Position numbers and translations under genes: made by a program
Notes under the pieces: generated by a model
What the model was told of the DNA's origin: nothing
The model's database searches: none
The model's input: only the letters and a program-made list of their open reading frames with translations
DNA from: Bacteroidota bacterium
GTDB taxonomy: Bacteria; Bacteroidota; Ignavibacteria; Ignavibacteriales; Ignavibacteriaceae
Reading direction: 5' to 3'
DNA: 6,825 nt
Assembly: GCA_021778375.1 (NCBI GenBank)
Contig: JAJYCM010000145.1
Coordinates: 1-6,825 of the forward strand
Part shown: positions 1 through 4,775 of the stretch, piece by piece
Layout of the letters: the number at the start of each line of letters is the position of its first letter
How positions within the stretch are numbered: the stretch's first letter is position 1

Positions 1-410
1 GATAATCCAACCGATTCAATTAATTCTTTGGACCTCTTGACAGCAACACTAAAAGATTTTCCGCTAATCATTTGAGGAATAGCAACGTTTTCAAGAGCAG
101 TAAATTCTGGAAGAAGATGGTGGAATTGAAAAACGAACCCGACATTTTTATTCCTGAAATTAGCTAATTTATCATCGTTGTGATCAAAAATATTTTCGTT
201 ATTAAAAAATATTTTGCCGCTATCAGGTCGGTCTAAACCCCCAAGTAAGTGCAATAGTGTACTTTTCCCAGCGCCTGATGCGCCAATAATAACAGAAATT
301 TTCTTTTCTGTAATATCCATGGAAATTGATTTTAGTACTTCCAATTTATTTTTAGTGGTTTGGTAAGTCTTAATTAAATTTTCTGTATGTAATATAATTG
401 AATTGCTCAT
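1..410 (-). CDS. lolD: Lipoprotein-releasing ABC transporter ATP-binding protein LolD (partial; C-terminal part beyond the window)
   Basis: ATPase subunit of the inner-membrane complex that uses ATP hydrolysis to extract lipoproteins for outer-membrane delivery. I translated 136 full codons from the ATG at 410-408. Visible: Walker A GASGAGKST at residues 43-51, a D-R-P-D-S-G turn at 60-65, Q-loop glutamine at 95 within GFVFQFHHLLP, then EFTALENVAIPQM. This HHLLPEFTALENV stretch is typical of LolD rather than of general MacB-like ATPases. The window ends before the LSGGQ signature and Walker B, so these cannot be checked; full family members run to about 220-235 residues. It follows the second permease gene by 26 bases on the same strand, as the last gene visible in the operon. 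No clear Shine-Dalgarno precedes it; the leader is A/T-rich. Family assignment is secure. The exact substrate is inferred from the two LolC/E-type permeases beside it. Confidence 0.93.
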   Translation of the reverse strand, partial: MSNSIILHTENLIKTYQTTKNKLEVLKSISMDITEKKISVIIGASGAGKSTLLHLLGGLDRPDSGKIFFNNENIFDHNDDKLANFRNKNVGFVFQFHHLLPEFTALENVAIPQMISGKSFSVAVKRSKELIESVGL

Positions 411-436
411 TGTTTAACTTTTTATATTATAAATTA

Positions 437-1669
437 TTATTCCCATTTAATCGCCTCAAGTGGATTAATTTTAGCAGCTCGTTTTGCCGGAATAATTGAA
501 GCTACAAAGGAAAGCAGCATTGAAGCTCCGGAGACAAAAAGGAAATCTGAAGCTTTAATTTTTAATGGAAGAGAATCAATCTTGTATCGAGTTGGATCGA
601 GCGGGTAAATATTATAATGAATCTGTAGATAACAAACAAAGTATCCCAATAAAAGTCCGGTAATTGTGCCGATTATCCCTATTAGCAAACCTTCATACAT
701 GAAAATTTTCATGATAGACTTTTCGCTTGAGCCCATGGAGCGAAGTATTCCAATGTCGCGTTTCTTTTCAATTACAGACATAGATAAAGAACCTAGTGTA
801 TTAAAACTTGCCACTGCAATAATCAAACAAAGAAGGATATAAGCAGTCCATCTTTCAATATTCATAACCATATATAATTCTTTATGGAAATCGTACCAGG
901 TGTTGACACTAAAGAGTTTTGAATCGAGTTTAGAATTAAGAATACTTTCGACTGAATTAGACTCAGAAATGTTGTTTAATCTTACATCGTAGCCTTGTAC
1001 TTTATTTTTGTAACCAAGAAGTCTTTGCCCTGTTGATAAATTGCAAAAAATAAAATTAGCGTCGTAATCATTATTATTCGAACTGTAAATTCCGCTTACG
1101 ACAAAAGTTTGTGCAATTGGCATTGAAAACTGGGTTATGGCTTGCTCGATTCCTACTGGAGATATCACGGTAATTGTATCACCTACAACTGATTCCAATC
1201 TGTCTGCCAGGGTTAAACCAATAATGACATGAGGGATTCCATTTCGGTCTGACAAATCGTAAGTTCCAAACAACATATTTGGTTTAATGCTATAAAGATC
1301 GTTGCCGATGTTTTGTTTGATACCTTTTAAGTTTACAACTTGAGTATTGCCACCGTTGTAAGCAAGCACTTTCCCGCTGACGAAAGGGGCATAATATTTT
1401 ACATCCGGGATTAGATGCAAAGCCGAATATATTTCTTGTTGTTTATCGAATCCTTGTTGAGATATAATTTCAATACGAATATGAGGATCCATATTCATCA
1501 AAAAAGATTTGACAAGGCTGCCAAAGCCGTTGAAAACAGAAAGCACAACAATCAAGGCCGCGACACCGAGAGTAATTCCTAACACGGAAATCATCGAAAT
1601 GATAGTTATGAAATTAATTTTATGTTTCGATACTAAGTATCTTTTTGATATATAGGATTCGTAATTCAT
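437..1669 (-). CDS. Lipoprotein-releasing ABC transporter permease, LolC/LolE family (second permease of the operon)
   Basis: Inner-membrane permease of the LolCDE-type lipoprotein release system, 410 residues, the usual length. Topology is the standard one: a cytoplasmic N-terminus (SKRYLVSKHKINF), helix 1 at about 23-47, a large periplasmic domain at about 48-272 (MacB core), then three helices at about 275-297, 323-348 and 375-395. The cytoplasmic loop after helix 2 carries EKKRDIGILRSMG (301-313), the segment that contacts the ATPase in this family. The C-terminus PAKRAAKINPLEAIKWE is a classic FtsX/LolC ending. The ATG shares one base with the stop of the upstream permease gene (TAATG), so translation is probably coupled; a weak AAGG lies about 8 bases before it. 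LolC and LolE cannot be told apart from sequence alone here, so I give no symbol. The periplasmic hook that recruits LolA could not be verified by eye. Confidence 0.9.
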   Translation of the reverse strand: MNYESYISKRYLVSKHKINFITIISMISVLGITLGVAALIVVLSVFNGFGSLVKSFLMNMDPHIRIEIISQQGFDKQQEIYSALHLIPDVKYYAPFVSGKVLAYNGGNTQVVNLKGIKQNIGNDLYSIKPNMLFGTYDLSDRNGIPHVIIGLTLADRLESVVGDTITVISPVGIEQAITQFSMPIAQTFVVSGIYSSNNNDYDANFIFCNLSTGQRLLGYKNKVQGYDVRLNNISESNSVESILNSKLDSKLFSVNTWYDFHKELYMVMNIERWTAYILLCLIIAVASFNTLGSLSMSVIEKKRDIGILRSMGSSEKSIMKIFMYEGLLIGIIGTITGLLLGYFVCYLQIHYNIYPLDPTRYKIDSLPLKIKASDFLFVSGASMLLSFVASIIPAKRAAKINPLEAIKWE

Positions 1670-2892
1670 TAACTGAACCTTAAAGAAGAAACCGGTTGAA
1701 TTCTAGAAGCAATATAGCTCGGGATAAAGGAAGCCAATATGCAAAGAAAAAATGTTAAGATTGAAACGTCAAAAAAATTATATGCTGAAAGATAAATTGG
1801 TACCGAAGACATAAAATAAACAGAGGATGGGATGCTAATTATTCTAAATTTAAATTGAAGGTAAGTAAGTGTAAATGCAATTAAGTTACCTATCAAAATA
1901 CCGGTTAAAGCAAAATATATCCCTTGAATTATAAAAATCGAAATAATCTGTCTTCTTTTAGCTCCAAGTGATTTTAGAACACCTATTGCATTAGTTCTTT
2001 CCAACACAATCATTAATAGTGTCCCAACTATATTAAAGACTGCAACTATAATTATTAGTCCCAAAATAATTGGAATTGGCTTTTTCTGGAGTTGGATCCA
2101 AGTAAAAATATTTCTATGAATTTGATAAATTGATCTAACCGCGTAAGGGTAGCTTAGATTGTCGGACAAAATGGATGTTAAGCTATCTATCTTTGAAATG
2201 TTATTTAACTTTATATCGTATCCGGTTACGTTATCTCTAAGGTTAAAAAGTTCCTGAGCCGAACTAATATTAACGTAAGCATTTAAGTCATCGTAAATTG
2301 ACATTCCACTTTCAAAAATTCCCGTAACTACAAACTTTTTTATATTAGGTAAATTATCCGGCGATGGAATTTGGTTTTTATTCAGAGCAAAAACAGTAAT
2401 TTGATCTCCGACTTTTACCAATAATTTATCGGCAAGTTTTTTCCCTATTATAATGGATGCCTTACCAGCAACAATTGATAAATTAAAACTACCTTCAATA
2501 ATATCTTTTCTAATTCCATCCCATGTATCTTCCGGTCTAATACCTTTTATGCTAACACCTTCCTTAAAAGCATTGCTACTTATTATTGCAAGTTTTGAGA
2601 CAAAAGGGTTAACACTTTTTGCAAAAGGGAAAATCAACTTTTTGATTTTAGGTAAAGAAGAATGGTAATCCGGTAATGTGGTTGCATAAGACGAAATTTG
2701 TATATGTGAATCAAAGTCAACCAGTTTATTAGTAATTGTTCTTTGGAAACCTCCTAAGATGCTTAATGCAATAATTAAAGTTGCAACTCCAAGAGCAATC
2801 CCGGCGATAGAGAAGCCGGAAATAAAGGAAATGAATTTAGAATTCTTTTTTGAATAGATATATTTTTTAGAGATATAAAACGGAAAATACAT
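1669..2892 (-). CDS. Lipoprotein-releasing ABC transporter permease, LolC/LolE family (first permease of the operon)
   Basis: First gene of the minus-strand operon, 407 residues, with the same architecture as its downstream neighbour: basic N-terminus (FYISKKYIYSKKNSKF), helix 1 at about 22-48, a periplasmic MacB-core domain at about 49-268, and helices at about 272-296, 317-345 and 372-392. The ATPase-coupling loop reads ERTNAIGVLKSLGAKRR (298-314), and the C-terminus PSYIASRIQPVSSLRFS matches the family. The two permeases align along their whole length (both have YISK-Y near the start, a V-GD-ITV motif near 161-170, and GYD-[IV]-[KR]-LNNIS in the periplasmic part), so they are paralogues expected to form a heterodimer with LolD. 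The start at 2892 is the ATG that gives the full N-terminus. No Shine-Dalgarno is present; a 14-base palindrome lies 3 bases upstream instead. The ORF ends inside the start codon of the next gene. Confidence 0.9.
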   Translation of the reverse strand: MYFPFYISKKYIYSKKNSKFISFISGFSIAGIALGVATLIIALSILGGFQRTITNKLVDFDSHIQISSYATTLPDYHSSLPKIKKLIFPFAKSVNPFVSKLAIISSNAFKEGVSIKGIRPEDTWDGIRKDIIEGSFNLSIVAGKASIIIGKKLADKLLVKVGDQITVFALNKNQIPSPDNLPNIKKFVVTGIFESGMSIYDDLNAYVNISSAQELFNLRDNVTGYDIKLNNISKIDSLTSILSDNLSYPYAVRSIYQIHRNIFTWIQLQKKPIPIILGLIIIVAVFNIVGTLLMIVLERTNAIGVLKSLGAKRRQIISIFIIQGIYFALTGILIGNLIAFTLTYLQFKFRIISIPSSVYFMSSVPIYLSAYNFFDVSILTFFLCILASFIPSYIASRIQPVSSLRFS

Positions 2893-2895
2893 TAG

Positions 2896-2909
2896 AATAA
2901 AATTTTATT
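2896..2909. repeat. Perfect 14-base palindrome just upstream of the first permease gene
   Basis: The sequence AATAAAATTTTATT is its own reverse complement. It lies 3 to 16 bases before the permease ATG on the minus strand, where a ribosome binding site would sit. It could be an operator half-site pair or a weak hairpin in the leader, but pure A/T palindromes also arise by chance in DNA this AT-rich. Confidence 0.25.
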
Positions 2910-3019
2910 GAATAATTGATAAGAAATTTACATAAGAAATCATTTATATGGAAATTATTCCACTCTATGTCTGAAATGAAAAAAAATATTTTGCAGATTG
3001 AGAAAATTCGATTCTACTC

Positions 3020-3051
3020 ATTGTTTTTATGTTAGTAATCAGATATATTTG
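3020..3051 (+). promoter_or_regulatory. Candidate promoter for the tRNA cluster (Bacteroidota-type -33/-7)
   Basis: ATTG at 3020-3023 is followed after 20 bases by TATATTTG at 3044-3051. This fits the Bacteroidota housekeeping promoter (TTTG, 19-21 bases, TAnnTTTG) except for the first base of the upstream box. It also reads as TTGTTT, 17 bases, TATATT in the sigma-70 style. It faces the tRNA genes, whose first base is about 115 positions downstream, so it implies a long leader. It is the best promoter candidate I found in the divergent spacer, but AT-rich sequence gives such matches fairly easily. Confidence 0.35.
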
Positions 3052-3063
3052 AAATCTCAAAAA

Positions 3064-3078
3064 TGATAATTATTATCT
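3064..3078. promoter_or_regulatory. Fur-box-like 7-1-7 inverted repeat
   Basis: The sequence TGATAAT-T-ATTATCT differs from the 7-1-7 Fur consensus TGATAATNATTATCA only at its last base. It sits in the spacer between the lipoprotein-export operon (minus strand) and the tRNA cluster (plus strand), about 12 bases downstream of the candidate promoter -7 box. If real, it would be an iron- or metal-responsive operator. Which side it would control is unclear: it is about 170 bases from the permease start and about 90 from tRNA-Pro. Zur and PerR boxes are similar. Confidence 0.25.
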
Positions 3079-3165
3079 TTATAAGAGATAGATTTATAAA
3101 TTGATTATTAGTTTATTAATGTATCTGAAAAATTTATAAGTTCTTAAAATTAGTTAAATAATCTT

Positions 3166-3241
3166 CGGGGCGTAGCGTAGCCCGGTTCATCGCGCCTGCT
3201 TTGGGAGCAGGAGGTCGTAGGTTCGAATCCTACCGCCCCGA
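3166..3241 (+). tRNA. tRNA-Pro (anticodon TGG)
   Basis: Full cloverleaf. Acceptor arms CGGGGCG (3166-3172) and CGCCCCG (3234-3240) pair perfectly. The anticodon stem is CCTGC/GCAGG with loop TTTGGGA, giving anticodon TGG. The T arm is GTAGG-TTCGAAT-CCTAC. The discriminator is A at 3241, followed by CTA, so CCA is not encoded and must be added enzymatically. This is the first gene of a four-tRNA cluster. Confidence 0.96.
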
Positions 3242-3246
3242 CTATG

Positions 3247-3287
3247 AAGATGCAAAATAAAAAAGCAACATTTAGTTTTTGCATTTT
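3247..3287 (+). other. Hairpin in the spacer between tRNA-Pro and tRNA-Arg
   Basis: AAGATGCAAAA (3247-3257) pairs with TTTTGCATTTT (3277-3287) over 11 base pairs with one G-T wobble; the perfect core is 8 base pairs. The loop is 19 bases. It lies between two tRNAs of the same cluster, so it may guide processing of the transcript or act as a weak attenuator. A strong terminator is unlikely, because the stem is AT-rich and no separate T-run follows it. Confidence 0.35.
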
Positions 3288-3297
3288 GAATTGATCT

Positions 3298-3371
3298 GCG
3301 CCCGTAGCTCAATTGGATAGAGCAACAGCCTTCTAAGCTGTAGGTCAGTGGTTCGAATCCACTCGGGCGTA
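3298..3371 (+). tRNA. tRNA-Arg (anticodon TCT)
   Basis: Full cloverleaf. The acceptor GCGCCCG (3298-3304) pairs with CGGGCGT (3364-3370), closing with one G-T pair. The D arm contains TAGCTCAATTGGATAGAGCA. The anticodon stem is ACAGC/GCTGT with loop CTTCTAA, giving anticodon TCT, which reads AGA/AGG codons. The T arm is AGTGG-TTCGAAT-CCACT. The discriminator is A at 3371, and CCA is not encoded (the next bases are CG). Confidence 0.96.
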
Positions 3372-3392
3372 CGAAGGTAAATAAAAAGTGCG

Positions 3393-3409
3393 ATAAGAAT
3401 TCTTATAAT
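3393..3409 (+). promoter_or_regulatory. Palindrome plus TATAAT between tRNA-Arg and tRNA-His
   Basis: A perfect 14-base palindrome, ATAAGAATTCTTAT (3393-3406), overlaps a consensus-like TATAAT at 3404-3409, about 28 bases before tRNA-His. This could be an internal promoter for tRNA-His and tRNA-Glu with an overlapping operator, but I see no good -35 element about 17 bases upstream. It may simply be AT-rich spacer that folds weakly. Confidence 0.18.
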
Positions 3410-3436
3410 TTCTTGTTTTATCTTTTAAGTTGCTAT

Positions 3437-3511
3437 GGTGAGCGTAGCTCAGTTGGTTAGAGTATCAGGTTGTGGCCCTGAGGGTCATGGGTTCAATCCC
3501 CATCGCTCACC
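3437..3511 (+). tRNA. tRNA-His (anticodon GTG)
   Basis: Full cloverleaf. Acceptor GTGAGCG (3438-3444) pairs with CGCTCAC (3504-3510). The extra G(-1) at 3437, opposite C73 at 3511, is encoded in the DNA; this is the tRNA-His identity element. The anticodon stem is TCAGG/CCTGA with loop TTGTGGC, giving anticodon GTG. The T arm is ATGGG-TTCAATC-CCCAT. After C73 the sequence is CAAAA, so CCA is not fully encoded. Confidence 0.96.
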
Positions 3512-3527
3512 CAAAAATATTTTTGAT

Positions 3528-3599
3528 GGCCCCATCGTCTAATGGTTAGGACATCGCCCTTTCACGGCGGTAATATGGGTTCGAATCCCGTTGGGGTCA
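3528..3599 (+). tRNA. tRNA-Glu (anticodon TTC)
   Basis: Full cloverleaf. Acceptor GGCCCCA (3528-3534) pairs with TGGGGTC (3592-3598) with one G-T pair. The anticodon stem is TCGCC/GGCGG with loop CTTTCAC, giving anticodon TTC. The T arm is ATGGG-TTCGAAT-CCCGT. The discriminator is A at 3599, and CCA is not encoded. It lies only 16 bases after tRNA-His, so the two are surely co-transcribed. Confidence 0.96.
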
Positions 3600-3605
3600 C
3601 TTGTT

Positions 3606-3640
3606 AGGCTGTTTATGAATATTTATATGCAGCCTTTTTT
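3606..3640 (+). terminator. Intrinsic terminator of the tRNA cluster
   Basis: AGGCTG (3606-3611) pairs with CAGCCT (3630-3635), and the DNA continues as an unbroken T-run to 3640. The loop is long (18 bases, AT-rich). It begins 7 bases after the discriminator of tRNA-Glu, the expected place to end the tRNA transcript. The 6-base-pair stem is short but contains four G-C pairs. Confidence 0.7.
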
Positions 3641-3950
3641 ATTTTAAATATAAATGTGTTTATCAAATAATTATTAAGACACCTTTCGCAACTCTTGAAA
3701 AATTGGAGTAAGGGAGTCATGGAATTGAGCGATATGTTTTATTATACAAGTAGTTCATAATTCCAAAGAGTTGTTTTATATGTAAGATGACTGTTTAATC
3801 ATCATGAAAATTATTCCGGAATATTTGAAAATGAGGGAGATAAAATCACATTAATTCTTTTCTTATTGGAAAATCCCCATCTATTTAGCTATATTTTCAC
3901 ATTAAAAATCAACTTTTTATGATTAGCGCATAAATAAATTGAAAAATTAA
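3641..3950. other. Intergenic stretch with no recognised gene; contains inverted repeats
   Basis: No frame here gives a protein I would support; the longest ATG-led frames I found are about 14-16 codons. What can be seen is a nested pair of inverted repeats: CAACTCTT (3689-3696) with AAGAGTTG (3766-3773), and inside it GGAATT (3721-3726) with AATTCC (3759-3764). There is also a perfect 12-base palindrome, TATTCCGGAATA (3812-3823). An AGGGAG followed by ATG (3719) opens a frame of only 13 codons. It may hold the promoter of the downstream small ORF and HNH gene, a small RNA, or a decayed gene; I cannot decide. Confidence 0.4.
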
Positions 3951-4157
3951 AGAAAGATAAATATTACGATCACTAAAAAAACATATAACGTTTTTAATTA
4001 TGGCTCACTGGCAGTTGTAGTTTTCTTTATTATTATTATGTTAACTAGAATTGCGCCTCGTCAAGCTAACACGTATTTCCTTGTTATTTCAATTCTTCTA
4101 TTAGTGTTTAGAATTTTCTTAAGAATAAAATATTTAAAACATGATAAAACAAATTAG
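3951..4157 (+). CDS. Small two-helix membrane protein ORF, hypothetical; start codon uncertain or lost
   Basis: The frame is open for 68 codons from the stop at 3948-3950 to TAG at 4155-4157. The product would have a polar basic start (TKKTYNVFNY), a hydrophobic helix GSLAVVVFFIIIML (about 18-31), a short loop TRIAPRQAN, a second helix TYFLVISILLLVF (about 41-53) and a basic tail (RIFLRIKYLKHDKTN). The layout looks like a real small inner-membrane protein. The only ATG (4038) falls inside helix 1 and would leave 39 residues. Upstream there are only rare codons such as ATA 3957, ATT 3963 and ACG 3966, preceded by A/G-rich AAAGAAAG. Either a non-standard start is used, or the original ATG has mutated. 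The coordinates give the open frame, not a proven start. I do not recognise the family. It lies directly before the HNH gene in the same frame and is probably co-transcribed with it. Confidence 0.4.
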   Translation, partial: RKINITITKKTYNVFNYGSLAVVVFFIIIMLTRIAPRQANTYFLVISILLLVFRIFLRIKYLKHDKTN

Positions 4158-4161
4158 GAGG
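4156..4161 (+). promoter_or_regulatory. Strong Shine-Dalgarno AGGAGG overlapping the small ORF stop
   Basis: AGGAGG starts inside the TAG of the small ORF and is the best ribosome binding site in a window where most genes lack one. No ATG, GTG or TTG follows at the normal 5-10 base distance in any frame. The nearest start in the HNH frame is TTG at 4197, 35 bases further on. It may be a relic of an earlier start, or may load ribosomes that initiate downstream. Confidence 0.4.
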
Positions 4162-4196
4162 TTGACTTCGAACCGGCTAAACGCACAAACGGAAAG

Positions 4197-4700
4197 TTGA
4201 ATGCAAAAGTTTTGATTTTAAATCAAAGTTACGAGCCTTTAACCGTTTGCAACATAAAAAAAGCAATCGTTTTGATTTATCTTGGCAAGGCAGAATTAGT
4301 TGTTCAAGACAAGAGAAAAGAATTAAGAAGCGTATCGAAAACATTCCCATGGCCTAGCATAATTAGGCTCAGTCAATTTATTACTCTTCCTTACAAAAGA
4401 GTTGTGCTTACAAGAAAAAATATATTGAGAAGAGATGAATATAAGTGTTCTTATTGCGGTAGAGGCGATTTACCTTTGACTATTGATCACGTTGTTCCAA
4501 AATCAAAAGGCGGTATAGATTCCTGGGATAATTTAGTTTGTGCATGTACTTTCTGCAACAATAAAAAAGGCGATAGAACTCCTGTAGAAGCAAATATGAT
4601 TCTTTTAAATAGACCATTTAAACCAAGCCATATTATGTTTATAAAAAATGTTGTCGGTAAATTGGATGAAAATTGGAAACCTTATCTTTATCTTTCGTAG
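4197..4700 (+). CDS. HNH endonuclease family protein
   Basis: 167 residues. The HNH (beta-beta-alpha metal) domain spans about 75-130: a zinc-ribbon pair CSYC (C84, C87) and CTFC (C117, C120), the central DH (97-98) with H98 as the expected general base, N112, and N121 in place of the last histidine, followed by KKGDRTP. The N-terminal part, NAKVLILNQSYEPL (2-15) and the region to about 75, is the conserved leader of a stand-alone HNH family common in Chlorobiota, Ignavibacteriota and Cyanobacteria. Its cellular role is not established; nicking or cleavage of DNA is inferred from the fold, and all expected metal and catalytic residues are present. The TTG start at 4197 is chosen because it puts MNAKVL at the usual N-terminus. 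No in-frame ATG or GTG exists upstream before the TAG at 4155, and the frame is open back to 4158. No methyltransferase or phage genes lie nearby, so this does not look like a restriction system or homing element. Confidence 0.85.
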   Translation: MNAKVLILNQSYEPLTVCNIKKAIVLIYLGKAELVVQDKRKELRSVSKTFPWPSIIRLSQFITLPYKRVVLTRKNILRRDEYKCSYCGRGDLPLTIDHVVPKSKGGIDSWDNLVCACTFCNNKKGDRTPVEANMILLNRPFKPSHIMFIKNVVGKLDENWKPYLYLS

Positions 4701-4775
4701 TAATTAAATTTCAACCTCAAAATTCAAATAAATACTTTTTATAAATAAAAGAATCTAATTGTGTAATTTGATGTT

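Noticed and set aside
2453..2668. Plus-strand 71-codon open frame
   Set aside because: It lies wholly antisense to the first Lol permease gene, whose translation is clearly real; there is no recognisable domain in the antisense product.
2967..3035. A 22-codon ATG frame (MSEMKKNILQ...) in the divergent spacer
   Set aside because: Too short, no ribosome binding site, no recognisable features, and it overlaps the candidate tRNA promoter.
3166..3599. tRNA cluster as an integration site for a genomic island
   Set aside because: tRNA genes are common attachment sites, but I see no integrase, no partial tRNA repeat downstream and no phage genes in the window.
3719..3760. A 13-codon ATG frame preceded by AGGGAG
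   Set aside because: The Shine-Dalgarno-like sequence is only 2-3 bases from the ATG, and the product is too short to support as a gene; kept only as part of the inverted-repeat finding.
3804..3854. A 16-codon ATG frame (MKIIPEYLKM...)
   Set aside because: No ribosome binding site and no recognisable feature; expected by chance in a long spacer.
4197..4700. HNH gene as part of a restriction-modification or other defence system
   Set aside because: No methyltransferase, helicase or other defence partner nearby; flanking genes are housekeeping.
4736..4760. Weak hairpin (CTTTT/AAAAG) between the HNH gene and trpS as a terminator
   Set aside because: Five A-T-rich base pairs with no T-run after it; too weak to call.
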